Source: G016756615 sp050958605
GTDB lineage: Bacteria; Pseudomonadota; Alphaproteobacteria; Rhizobiales; Rhizobiaceae
Direction of reading: 5' to 3'
Length of the DNA: 64,000 bases
Assembly (NCBI RefSeq): GCF_050958605.1
Contig: NZ_JBJHDO010000002.1
Coordinates: 434,001-498,000 of the forward strand
Both the position numbers and the translations under genes were made by a program. A model generated the notes under the pieces. The model did no database searches, was not told the DNA's origin, and worked only from the letters and a program-made list of their open reading frames with translations. Below, piece after piece: positions 28,033 through 36,487 of this stretch (positions are counted from its first letter, which is position 1; each line of letters opens with the position of its first letter).

Positions 28033-29202
28033 ATGGACAGGCGCCTTATCTGGCTCGCGGTCGGATCGTTTGCGATGAGCACGGTTGGTTTCGTCTTTTC
28101 CAGCCTGCTACCGGCAATCGCCAGGGACGCTCACATTTCCATCCCTCATGCCGGGTATCTCATCATGGCCTTCTCACTGGCCTATGCTATCGGTGCGCCG
28201 GTTCTTTCGGCCTTGGCGGGCTCGCTCGACAGGAGGCGTGTTCTGGCAGTGACCATGCTGGTCTTCGTTGCCGGCAATCTCGGCGCCGCCTCGAGTTCGT
28301 CCTTCGCCACGCTGCTTGCGGCTCAGATCGTGATGGGCATGGCAGCGGGGCTTTTCGCCGCGACCGCACAGGCGACAGCCGTGGCGCTGGCCGGCGCGGA
28401 TCATCGCGCACGGGCCATCGCCGTCGTGGTCGGCGGCACGACCTTCGCCGTCGCGCTCGGCGCTCCGCTCGGATCCTTGATCGCCGAACTCTGGGGGTGG
28501 AGGGGAGCGTTCGCGGCCGTGGCGGCGCTCGGCTTTTCCTGTGCTGCCGTTCTTTGGATCCGCTTGCCACGGGACGTTCGAGGCGTGAGCCTCAGTCTTG
28601 GCGAGCGGCTGAAGGCCGTAAGCCGGCCCGGCATCCTGCCTTCCTTGCTCGTCACGCTGCTTTATCTGACGGGCGGCTTCACGATCCTATCCTATCTGGC
28701 GCCGCTGGCGATCGAGGGCGCTGGCCTGCCTGGACTTGCCATGCCCGGCATGCTGCTTGCCTTTGGCGTCGGTGCGGTGATCGGCAATCTCGCCAGCGGT
28801 TACGTGGCCGACCGGATCGGGCCCACCCGAATGGTGATCCTGTCGCTGCTCATGTCGTCGGCGATCTGCGTGGCGCTGGCGGTCCTGCTCAAGATCCTCC
28901 CGCACGACGTGTCCGGGCCTGTGCTGATAGGGCTCATGGTCCCGTGGGGCATCGTCGGCTGGGCTTTTCCGCCGGCGCAGGCAAGCCGGATCGTCGGCTA
29001 TGCGCCGGAGCTTGCGCATCTGACGCTCTCCCTCAACGCCTCGGCGCTCTATCTCGGCATAGCGCTCGGCACGATGGTCGGGGGCCGGATCCTGGAGTTC
29101 GCGACACCATCCGATCTCGGCCTCGCGGCCGCGGCGTTCCCGCTGGTCGCCCTCGCGATCGTCTGGGCAGGCACGACGTCGCCTCGACCCGTCGTGCCAT
29201 GA
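28033..29202 (+). CDS. MFS transporter (drug/metabolite efflux type)
   Basis: 389 residues from the ATG at 28033 with AAGGAG 8 bases upstream; about 12 predicted membrane helices. MFS signature between helices 2 and 3 is seen as GSLDRRRVL, and the repeat in the second half as GYVADRIGPTRM. AraJ/sugar-efflux-like sequence; the substrate is unknown. Divergent from the ArsR gene and probably derepressed by its ligand. The frame open upstream to 27808 is not coding. Confidence 0.88.
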   Translation: MDRRLIWLAVGSFAMSTVGFVFSSLLPAIARDAHISIPHAGYLIMAFSLAYAIGAPVLSALAGSLDRRRVLAVTMLVFVAGNLGAASSSSFATLLAAQIVMGMAAGLFAATAQATAVALAGADHRARAIAVVVGGTTFAVALGAPLGSLIAELWGWRGAFAAVAALGFSCAAVLWIRLPRDVRGVSLSLGERLKAVSRPGILPSLLVTLLYLTGGFTILSYLAPLAIEGAGLPGLAMPGMLLAFGVGAVIGNLASGYVADRIGPTRMVILSLLMSSAICVALAVLLKILPHDVSGPVLIGLMVPWGIVGWAFPPAQASRIVGYAPELAHLTLSLNASALYLGIALGTMVGGRILEFATPSDLGLAAAAFPLVALAIVWAGTTSPRPVVP

Positions 29203-29273
29203 CAGTGCGAATGTTGGTCTCGGCTTGCCGCCCAAACGCTTCTTTGGGATGATGGTGGTCGAGGACCACGCCT

Positions 29274-29885
29274 ATGCGGAGCAGCTTGCTCTGTGCCATC
29301 ATGTTTGGGGCCGCCATTGTAACGGGGCCGGCTGGGGCTTGGCTGCTCTATCCCGACAAGGCCGATCCGCGTCACATGATCGTCGAAGTGGAAAGGGCGA
29401 CAGGGGATCTCGTGCCCCTGGTGGCCTTGCCGCCGCCCTTCGGCACGGCGATGGGCTATTCGGGCGGTCCGGACAAGCTCACCTTCCGATGGCGTTACGG
29501 GCGGGATGCCGAGGGCGCCGGAGAACTGCTCGTCGATGGCGATGGGCGTGGGGAGATGCGCTTCGACTTCGCCGCTCGCCCGGAGTTGGACGACCGTCGC
29601 TTCGGCGCGGCGGCTGTGCTCGTCGGCAAGCAAGGCACGCCCTTGCACACATTCTATGCCCGAGCGGATCTCTCCCGAGGCCTGTTCCCCGACAGCACGC
29701 TGCGCCACAACGTGACGCTCGCGGTGGACCGGCCGCTCGACTGGTGGCAGGAGGTAGAGGCGATCGCCTTCTTCAGCATGACCTATTATCCGCTGCAGAA
29801 ACTGGATGACGAAGGCGTGTGGCGCGCCATGCGGCGGGCGGTGGGCAGATTCTCGAAGGGGCAAGGCACCGAGCAGCGGGGTTAG
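29274..29885 (+). CDS. Secreted hypothetical protein
   Basis: 203 residues with a signal peptide (MRSSLLCAIMFGAAIVTGPA, cleavage near GAWA-like AGA-W). The rest shows alternating beta-type sequence (LTFRWRYGRDAEGAGELLVD) and WWQEVEAIAFFSMTYYPL near the C-terminus. I do not recognise the family. It lies 71 bases after the MFS gene on the same strand and may be in its operon. Its stop touches the metallophosphoesterase stub on the other strand. Confidence 0.68.
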   Translation: MRSSLLCAIMFGAAIVTGPAGAWLLYPDKADPRHMIVEVERATGDLVPLVALPPPFGTAMGYSGGPDKLTFRWRYGRDAEGAGELLVDGDGRGEMRFDFAARPELDDRRFGAAAVLVGKQGTPLHTFYARADLSRGLFPDSTLRHNVTLAVDRPLDWWQEVEAIAFFSMTYYPLQKLDDEGVWRAMRRAVGRFSKGQGTEQRG

Positions 29886-30008
29886 TTAGCGGATCACGCG
29901 GCCGAGGGCATAAACCCCGTTCTCAGGCCGTGCGCGGGCGATGTCCTCGAGCACCGCATCGAGCGCGAGTATGTTCCCGTGGATGTCGGCGATTACTGCA
30001 ATGCGCAT
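29886..30008 (-). pseudogene. Metallophosphoesterase (calcineurin-like), N-terminal stub
   Basis: A 40-codon frame: MRIAVIADIHGNILALDAVL followed by EDIARARPENGVYALGRVIR and a stop. DIHGN is metal-binding motif I of calcineurin-like phosphoesterases (family proteins of about 240 residues continue with a GD motif and GNHD/H). Everything after about residue 30 is missing, and the last 10 residues look like a join to other sequence. It cannot be active. The rest of 30009-30053 holds nothing. Confidence 0.75.
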
Positions 30009-30053
30009 GGCAGCCTGTCGCTCATTTTCCTGAAGCGCTATTTGGTGTCGGCC

Positions 30054-31079
30054 TCAATTCCTGTCCACCGGTTTCGACCGCATGCGCGACACGGTCTCAC
30101 GCTCGGCCCGCTTGCAGCGCATCGGAGGCAGGCCGCGATCCATCAGCGCCATGTCTTCCAGCACCATGTCGCCCATCCTCTTGAAAGCGACGTCGAGCGC
30201 GCCGGCCCGGTGAGCGGAGCGCAGAAAGCCAGGCAGGGTCCGCACTGGGTGGTCACTGGCCAGCGGCTCCTCGGGGAAGACGTCGCTGGCCGCGAGGATG
30301 TGGCCACTCCTCACTGCGTCCATCAGCGCTGAAAAATCGACGACGCCGGCGCGGCTGAGAAGGACAAAGATCGCACCCTTTCGCATCGTGGCGAAAGCCT
30401 CCGCCCCAAGGAGCCCCTCATTCTCGTTCGTTGCCGCCGCGACGACGAACACGAAATCGCTGCCAGAGAGGACCTCTTCGAGCGAGGCCGGGATTACGCC
30501 GTGCTCGGCGAGCATCGAGGGGGGCAGCCAGGGATCATGAGCCTTGATGCGCGCACGGAAGCCGGACAGGAGCCGGTTCAGCGCCTTGCCGAGGTCGCCG
30601 AAGCCGATGATGCCGATTTCCGAGCCGGACATCAGCCGGGCTCTCCTGTTTCCGTCGCCGCCCCAGAGTTCTTCTCCTTTCCGGAACGCAAGGTCGGCGT
30701 CGACAATATCGCGCGCGAGATCGAGTGCCAGGGCAAGACCTAGTTCCGCCACAGGCTCGGCGAAGACCGCGCCCGTGGTCAGAACGTGGATGCCGCGCTC
30801 GAACAGCACCTCGTAGGGCATATTGTTGATCAGGTTGGTCTCGACGTTGAAGATCGCGCGTAGCGCCGTCATCCGCGCCAGCGTCTCGCTGGAGAGGGGC
30901 GGCTGGCCAACGATGTAGCGGGCCTTGGCAAGGACGGCACCGTCGAGGCCGGTGATCCCGAGGGGATCGGCCTCGACCACTTGATATCCGCGATGGAGGG
31001 TGGCGCGATCTGAAGGCGTGAAGATGAGATCCAGCGAGCGTGGATTCGGCGCGCTGATGACAACCGGTGCTTCCAACAA
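30054..31079 (-). CDS. D-2-hydroxyacid dehydrogenase (D-isomer specific)
   Basis: 341 residues, starting at TTG TTG (31079) after AGGAGAAG. Rossmann motif IGIIGFGDLGKALNRL near residue 155 and the catalytic triad: Arg in LLSRAGVVD, Glu in DVFPEEPLA, and His in LRSAHRAGAL. Related to phosphoglycerate and glyoxylate/hydroxypyruvate reductases. The N-terminal domain (FNVETNLINNMPYEVLFERG) replaces the usual GxGxDNID, so the substrate is uncertain. Divergent from the ABC membrane gene. Confidence 0.88.
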   Translation of the reverse strand: MLEAPVVISAPNPRSLDLIFTPSDRATLHRGYQVVEADPLGITGLDGAVLAKARYIVGQPPLSSETLARMTALRAIFNVETNLINNMPYEVLFERGIHVLTTGAVFAEPVAELGLALALDLARDIVDADLAFRKGEELWGGDGNRRARLMSGSEIGIIGFGDLGKALNRLLSGFRARIKAHDPWLPPSMLAEHGVIPASLEEVLSGSDFVFVVAAATNENEGLLGAEAFATMRKGAIFVLLSRAGVVDFSALMDAVRSGHILAASDVFPEEPLASDHPVRTLPGFLRSAHRAGALDVAFKRMGDMVLEDMALMDRGLPPMRCKRAERETVSRMRSKPVDRN

Positions 31080-31295
31080 GTCTTCTCCTGCACGAGTCGG
31101 TGCCTTTGCCTCATGTTATCGGCGCTGAAAGATGCTTCAATTACGTTCTTAGAAATGTGCTGGCAGTCTCTTCGCTTTGCCGCCTGTCTCTTTCTCTTTC
31201 GGCTGGGGGGACGGACGCCTATTCAGGTTGCGTAGCGATAAGCTTCCATACAGTCTGGGTCGTACTCGCTTGTCGTGACGCCAAGGGGGCTGTTC

Positions 31296-32252
31296 ATGGA
31301 AGTTATCCCTTCAGATCACCCAACATTGTCCGGGCTTTATCGTGCCATCTGGCGGAGCACGGCCAGAGAGCAACGGTTCTTGATTTTGTTGTCGGTGATT
31401 GTCGCACTCTTGGCTGCGGTCCCATTGAAGTTTCAGCAGCTCATCATCAACAGCATGGTCGAGAGCGCCGATCTCACCAAGCTTGCATGGCTGTGCGCTG
31501 GCTTCTTTGCCGCTGTCGCTCTGGCGACATTGCTGAAATTCGCGCTCAACTACCGGCGCATGGTCCTGGGCGAGCGCGCCGTTCACGTCATACGCGACCG
31601 CCTCTATTCAAACTATGTGTCCGATAGCGCGGCTACTAAGGACGATCTGCCGACGCGCGGGACATTTGTCGCAATGCTGACACAAGAGGCCGAGGCCGTG
31701 GGCTCGTTTGCGGGGATAGCGATATCGACGCCTCTGATGCTTCTGGGTACTCTCGTCAGTGTTCTGGGCTTCATCATGATAAGCCAGCCGCTGCTCGGCA
31801 TTCTGGCCGTCATCGTGATCGCGCCACAGGCATTCGTTGCAGGCGCCGTGCAAGCGCGCATCAACGGCAGGGTCGGCGAAAGAGTTCAGGCGATGCGCGA
31901 TGCGACCGACCGGATTTCGGTTGGCCAACTCACGGCGGCCGACCCGATGGTCACCGAGGATTTCGCGCGCATCTTCACCGTGCGGTGCCGGATCTTCTTC
32001 CTGAAACAACTCGTCAAACTCATCTTGAGGTCGATCAGCGCCGTTGGGGCAGTCGGGCTTCTGTTCCTGGGAGGGTGGCTTGTCATCAAGGGGCAAACCG
32101 ATATCGGCACCGTCGTCGCCAGCCTGACCGGGTTGACGAGGATCGAAGGTCCGTGGAGGGAACTGATCGGCTTTTTCCGCAGCGCAAGCACGACCCAAGT
32201 GCAGTTCGGAATGTTGCTCAAGGCGATGGTCAGGAAGCCGGCGGTGGTCTGA
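31296..32252 (+). CDS. ABC exporter membrane domain without ATPase
   Basis: 318 residues from the ATG at 31296 (AGGGGG 7 bases upstream). It shows the six-helix type-IV ABC exporter transmembrane domain: LLSVIVALLAAVPLKFQQLI, GERAVHVIRDRLYSNYV, then helices near residues 155-200 and 240-280. It ends where a nucleotide-binding domain would start; no Walker A, signature or Walker B follows before 32651. Either it pairs with an ATPase encoded elsewhere or it is a half-transporter relic. The reading frame itself is intact. Confidence 0.75.
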   Translation: MEVIPSDHPTLSGLYRAIWRSTAREQRFLILLSVIVALLAAVPLKFQQLIINSMVESADLTKLAWLCAGFFAAVALATLLKFALNYRRMVLGERAVHVIRDRLYSNYVSDSAATKDDLPTRGTFVAMLTQEAEAVGSFAGIAISTPLMLLGTLVSVLGFIMISQPLLGILAVIVIAPQAFVAGAVQARINGRVGERVQAMRDATDRISVGQLTAADPMVTEDFARIFTVRCRIFFLKQLVKLILRSISAVGAVGLLFLGGWLVIKGQTDIGTVVASLTGLTRIEGPWRELIGFFRSASTTQVQFGMLLKAMVRKPAVV

Positions 32253-32326
32253 ACGTTTCAGGTACGTGTCCGCGCGTCCTAAAAAAATTGGGCCTGCCGG
32301 GCAGTCGACATCAACTCCACCCAGCT

Positions 32327-32563
32327 TTAGCTGAAAGATTTGTCTGGCACTCCATGATCGACGAGATCGTGGATCAAGAATCTATCCCAAGTACCCCTGT
32401 ATTTTAGGAAAATCGTCTTGACCGTGAACGCACGGGGAGTGCTCTCAATGTCGTGAAGGAATTTTTGCAAGTTGCTGAAAACGCCTGAATTGTCGGGTTG
32501 CGCATAAGTTGTATCCAATACTTGGGACGTAGGGCATATTCTTGGGATTCTCAACTCATCCAT
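32327..32563 (-). CDS. Possible small hypothetical protein in the ABC/arcD gap
   Basis: A 78-codon frame starting MDELRIPRICPTSQVLDTTY with GGAG 6 bases before the ATG. Its residue mix looks protein-like (RAFTVKTIFLKYRGTWDRFL) but I recognise no family. It is antisense to the leader of arcD and lies in a locally AT-rich 400-base gap (32253-32651). A chance frame is quite possible. Confidence 0.3.
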   Translation of the reverse strand: MDELRIPRICPTSQVLDTTYAQPDNSGVFSNLQKFLHDIESTPRAFTVKTIFLKYRGTWDRFLIHDLVDHGVPDKSFS

Positions 32564-32651
32564 CCCCAACTCCGACCGCGTTATAGTCTCTGTGCCGGAT
32601 GTGCGGCCGGCAGTCGCCGGCGAGAACGTGAGCTAGTGTCGGAGGGAACAC

Positions 32652-34085
32652 ATGGCATCGAGTTCTACTCAGAAATTGTCGCTGTTCGCCCTCACCGCTA
32701 TGGTCGTCGGGTCGATGGTCGGCGCAGGCATTTTCAACCTGCCTGGCCGGTTCGGTGCCGCCACGGGTCCATTCGGCGCGATCATAGCCTGGGCCATTGC
32801 GGGAACCGGCATGTACATGCTGGCGCGCGTGTTCCAGGCTCTCGCCGAGAAGCGACCCGACATCGACTCCGGCGTCTTTGCCTATGCCAAGGCTGGTTTC
32901 GGCAATTACATGGGTTTCCTTTCAGCCTTCGGATACTGGCTGGGCAGCTGCCTCGGAAACGTCTTCTACTGGGTCCTGATCGGCTCGACGCTGGGCCGCT
33001 TCTTTCCTGAGATCTTCGGCGACGGCAGCAGCACAATTGCGATCATCGTGTCGCTGATCGGCATCTGGGCCTTCCACTTCTTGATCCTGCGCGGTGTCGA
33101 ACAGGCGGCATTCATCAACACCATCGTCACCGTCGCGAAGATCGTACCGATCCTCGTGTTCATCCTCGTGCTTATCTTCTTCTTCAATTATGCCCAGTTC
33201 AGCGAGAATTTCTTCGGCGGTGTGGATATGCCGCCAAAGCCGCTGATCGCCCAGGTGCGCGACACCATGCTGATCACCGTATTCGTGTTCCTCGGCATCG
33301 AAGGAGCCAGTGTTTATTCACGCTTCGCCAAGGAGCGTTCCGATGTGGGCAAGGCAACGATCCTGGGCTTTGTCGGCGTCACTGGTCTGATGGTGGCGGT
33401 CACATTGCTGCCCTACGCAGCGCTTCCGCAATCGGCGATCGCAGCCGTTCAGCAGCCGTCGCTTGCCAGCGTGCTTGAGGCGGTCGTCGGCCATTGGGGA
33501 GCGGTCTTCATCTCCATCGGCGTGCTCGTTTCGGTGCTCGGCGCCTATCTCGCCTGGTCACTGATCTGTGCCGAAGTGCTGTTTGCGGCAGCAAAGTCGG
33601 ACGACATGCCGAGGTTGTTTGCGGCGCAGAACGGCAACAAGGTTCCGGCCAACGCCTTGTGGCTGACGAATATCATCGTGTCCCTGTTCGTCATCTCCAC
33701 CTACTGGTCCCGAGATGCGTTCAACTTCATGCTCGATATGACGAGCGTCACTGCCCTCCTGCCATATCTGCTCGTCGCCGGTTACGGAATCCTCCTGGCA
33801 CGGAGTGGCCAGGGTTATGAAACGACCCCGGAGGAACGCGGTCGCGACCAGGTCTTTGCGTGGATAGCCGCTATCTACACGGTCTTCATGTTCATCGCCG
33901 CCGGGCTGAAATACGTCCTGCTTGTCGCAGTCCTCTTCGTGCCGGGAACGATCCTATACTTCTGGGCGCGGCGTGAGCAGAAGTTGCAGCTGTTCACCAC
34001 GGCCGAACTCGTCGTCTTCGCAGTCACCGTGATCGCCGGGCTGATCGGGTTCTACGGACTGATGACCGGCATCATCACCCCTTGA
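32652..34085 (+). CDS. arcD: Arginine/ornithine antiporter (APC superfamily)
   Basis: 477 residues, about 12-13 membrane helices. The APC start SMVGAGIFNLPGRFG with the conserved glycine-rich substrate loop is near residue 21. Sequence type is that of basic amino acid antiporters (ArcD/YdgI-like). With arginine deiminase 16 bases downstream, it most likely swaps external arginine for a product such as citrulline or ornithine. RBS GGAGGGAAC. Leader 32564-32651 has no obvious Anr/FNR box. Confidence 0.9.
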   Translation: MASSSTQKLSLFALTAMVVGSMVGAGIFNLPGRFGAATGPFGAIIAWAIAGTGMYMLARVFQALAEKRPDIDSGVFAYAKAGFGNYMGFLSAFGYWLGSCLGNVFYWVLIGSTLGRFFPEIFGDGSSTIAIIVSLIGIWAFHFLILRGVEQAAFINTIVTVAKIVPILVFILVLIFFFNYAQFSENFFGGVDMPPKPLIAQVRDTMLITVFVFLGIEGASVYSRFAKERSDVGKATILGFVGVTGLMVAVTLLPYAALPQSAIAAVQQPSLASVLEAVVGHWGAVFISIGVLVSVLGAYLAWSLICAEVLFAAAKSDDMPRLFAAQNGNKVPANALWLTNIIVSLFVISTYWSRDAFNFMLDMTSVTALLPYLLVAGYGILLARSGQGYETTPEERGRDQVFAWIAAIYTVFMFIAAGLKYVLLVAVLFVPGTILYFWARREQKLQLFTTAELVVFAVTVIAGLIGFYGLMTGIITP

Positions 34086-34101
34086 ACAGAAAGGCAATGT
34101 C

Positions 34102-35346
34102 ATGACAAACGACACCCCTTTGGGCGTTCATTCTGAGGTTGGCCAACTGCGCAAGGTCATGGTCTGCGCGCCGGGCCGCGCCCATCAACGGCTGACCCCG
34201 AGCAATTGCGACGCGCTTCTCTTCGACGACGTCCTGTGGGTCGACAATGCAAAGCGCGACCACTTCGATTTCATGACGAAGATGCGCGACCGTGGCGTCG
34301 AAGTGGTCGAAATGCACAATCTTCTGGCCGAGACCGTGGCCGTTCCCGAGGCGAAAAAATGGATCCTCGACAACCAGGTCGTTCCGAACCAGATGGGCCT
34401 CGGCCTGCTCGACGAGATTCGCTCCTACCTCGAAGGACTGTCGAACCGGGAGCTCGCGGAAACGCTGATCGGGGGCCTTTCCACCTATGAATTTCCCGAA
34501 GCCATCGGGGGCGAGCAACTGGAGCTGATCCGCGATGCAGCCGGCGTCACCGAATATCTGCTGCCGCCCTTGCCGAATACCCTCTATACACGCGACACGA
34601 CTTGCTGGATCTATGGGGGCGTCACCCTCAATGCGCTCTTCTGGCCTGCACGCCACGAGGAGACGATCCTGGCGACGGCGATCTACAAGTTCCATCCCGA
34701 CTTCGCCGGCAAGGTCAATGTCTGGTGGGGCGACCCGCTGAAAGACCACGGCCTCGCGACCTTCGAGGGCGGCGACGTCATGCCGATCGGCAAGGGCAAC
34801 GTGCTCGTCGGCATGAGCGAACGCACCTCGCGGCAGGCGATCAGCCAGGTCGCGGCGGCGCTGTTCGAAAAGGGTGTGGCGGAGCGCGTGATCGTGGCGG
34901 CCATGCCGAAGCTGCGCGCGGCGATGCATCTCGATACGGTCTTCACCTTCGCCGACCGGGACTGCGTGCTTCTCTATCCGGACATCGTCAACGGCATCGA
35001 AGCCTTCTCATATCGCCCGGATGGCAAGGGCGGCCTGGAACTGCACAAGGACAAGGGGTCGTTCGTCGACACTGTCCGCGATGCGCTGGGGCTGAAGAAG
35101 ATGCGGGTCGTCGAGACCGGCGGCAACGACTACATGCGCGAGCGCACCCAGTGGGACAGCGGCGCCAACCTGGTATGTGCTTCGCCCGGCGTCGTCTTCG
35201 CCTATGACCGCAACACCTACACCAACACGCTGCTGCGCAAGGAAGGCATCGAGGTCGTCACGATCATCGGCGCCGAACTCGGCCGTGGTCGTGGCGGTGG
35301 CCATTGCATGACCTGCCCAATTATCCGCGACGCCGTCGACTACTGA
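34102..35346 (+). CDS. arcA: Arginine deiminase
   Basis: 414 residues. Hydrolyses L-arginine to citrulline and ammonia. Conserved motifs: VMVCAPGRAHQRLTPSNC at the N-terminus, FEGGDVMPIGKGNVLVGMSE with a catalytic Asp region, MHLDTVFTFADRD with the catalytic His, and the C-terminal GGGHCMTCPI with the nucleophilic Cys402. Length is typical (about 410). ArcB (ornithine carbamoyltransferase) and ArcC (carbamate kinase) are absent from the window, so any ATP gain would need unlinked genes; alternatively the pair serves acid tolerance or nitrogen use. Confidence 0.95.
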   Translation: MTNDTPLGVHSEVGQLRKVMVCAPGRAHQRLTPSNCDALLFDDVLWVDNAKRDHFDFMTKMRDRGVEVVEMHNLLAETVAVPEAKKWILDNQVVPNQMGLGLLDEIRSYLEGLSNRELAETLIGGLSTYEFPEAIGGEQLELIRDAAGVTEYLLPPLPNTLYTRDTTCWIYGGVTLNALFWPARHEETILATAIYKFHPDFAGKVNVWWGDPLKDHGLATFEGGDVMPIGKGNVLVGMSERTSRQAISQVAAALFEKGVAERVIVAAMPKLRAAMHLDTVFTFADRDCVLLYPDIVNGIEAFSYRPDGKGGLELHKDKGSFVDTVRDALGLKKMRVVETGGNDYMRERTQWDSGANLVCASPGVVFAYDRNTYTNTLLRKEGIEVVTIIGAELGRGRGGGHCMTCPIIRDAVDY

Positions 35347-35386
35347 GCGGGACCGGCCGGCAAGCAAGATGAGACGAGGTGAGTTC

Positions 35387-36487
35387 ATGTCGATCTTCGA
35401 TGTGGCAGGCGTTGGAGCCTTGCCATCGTTTCTCGCGCTGTTGCTCGCGGGCACTCTTGCGGCTTGCGATTCCGGGGAGACGACGAGCGAGGAGCAGGCG
35501 CGTCCGGTCAGGATCATCACCGTCGAGGAAGGCACGCGAAACGAGACGGTGCAACTGGCCGGAACGATCGAGAGCCAGATACAGGTAGACCTCGCCTTCA
35601 GGATCGGCGGACGCGTGACCGAGCGCCTCGTCAATGTCGGCGACGCGGTCAAGGCCGGGCAACCGATCGCCCGGCTGGATCCGACCGACGAGGAGAACGC
35701 CCTGCGAGCAGCCGAGTCGAGCGTGGTGGCGGCGAATGCGCAGCTTTCCGAAGCGCGGCTCAACTACGGCCGTCAGCGCCATCTCTACGAGCGCCAGATC
35801 GTCGCTCGGGCTGCCCTCGACCGTGCCGAGCAGATGCTTACCTCGGCCCAGGCGGCGGCCGATGCAGCGGAGGCTCAACTCGGCATTGCCCGGCGTCGCC
35901 TTGACGATACGGCGCTTTATGCTGATGCGCCGGGTGTCGTGACGGTTGTTGGCGCCGAGCCCGGCGAGGTCGTGCAGCCCGGCCGCATGATTGCGCAACT
36001 GGCGCGGGATGACGGCAAGGATGCCGTATTCGATGTTCCAGCCGCGATGATATCGGCGAGCCCTCCTGCACCGGAGGTTCTGGTGACATTGTCGATGCCG
36101 CCGCGCGCCAGTGCGCAGGGTAGGGTACGCGAGGTCTCGCCCCGGGCGAATACGCAGACCGGTACCTTCCGTGTTCGCGTCGGCCTGATAGATCCGCCTG
36201 CGGAAATGCGGCTGGGTTCGACCGTGACCGGCAGCGTGACTTTCGGCAGCAGCGGCGGCATAGAGATTCCGGCGAATGCGCTGACCCGGTCGGAAGGCGA
36301 GCCGGCCGTCTGGGTTGTCGATCCCGCAAACAAGACCGTCGCGCTTCGACTGATCGAGATCGGGCGCTTCGCGCCGACGACCGTCGTCGTCTCGAATGGC
36401 CTGATGGCCGGGGACATGGTGGTCACGGCGGGCGTCCAGGCCTTGCGGCCTGGCCAGACGGTGCGCTTGCCGGATACCGCCTCATGA
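35387..36487 (+). CDS. RND efflux membrane-fusion (periplasmic adaptor) lipoprotein
   Basis: About 366 residues from the ATG at 35387 (GAGGTGAG upstream). A lipobox-like LLLAGTLAAC ends the signal peptide, giving a lipid anchor. The order barrel-sandwich (RVTERLVNVGDAVKAGQPIA), helical hairpin (AAESSVVAANAQLSEARLNY), second lipoyl half (GVVTVVGAEPGEVVQPGRM) and beta-barrel is that of AcrA/MexA-type adaptors. It overlaps the RND pump by 4 bases (ATGA), so the two are coupled. No outer-membrane channel gene is adjacent. Confidence 0.92.
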   Translation: MSIFDVAGVGALPSFLALLLAGTLAACDSGETTSEEQARPVRIITVEEGTRNETVQLAGTIESQIQVDLAFRIGGRVTERLVNVGDAVKAGQPIARLDPTDEENALRAAESSVVAANAQLSEARLNYGRQRHLYERQIVARAALDRAEQMLTSAQAAADAAEAQLGIARRRLDDTALYADAPGVVTVVGAEPGEVVQPGRMIAQLARDDGKDAVFDVPAAMISASPPAPEVLVTLSMPPRASAQGRVREVSPRANTQTGTFRVRVGLIDPPAEMRLGSTVTGSVTFGSSGGIEIPANALTRSEGEPAVWVVDPANKTVALRLIEIGRFAPTTVVVSNGLMAGDMVVTAGVQALRPGQTVRLPDTAS

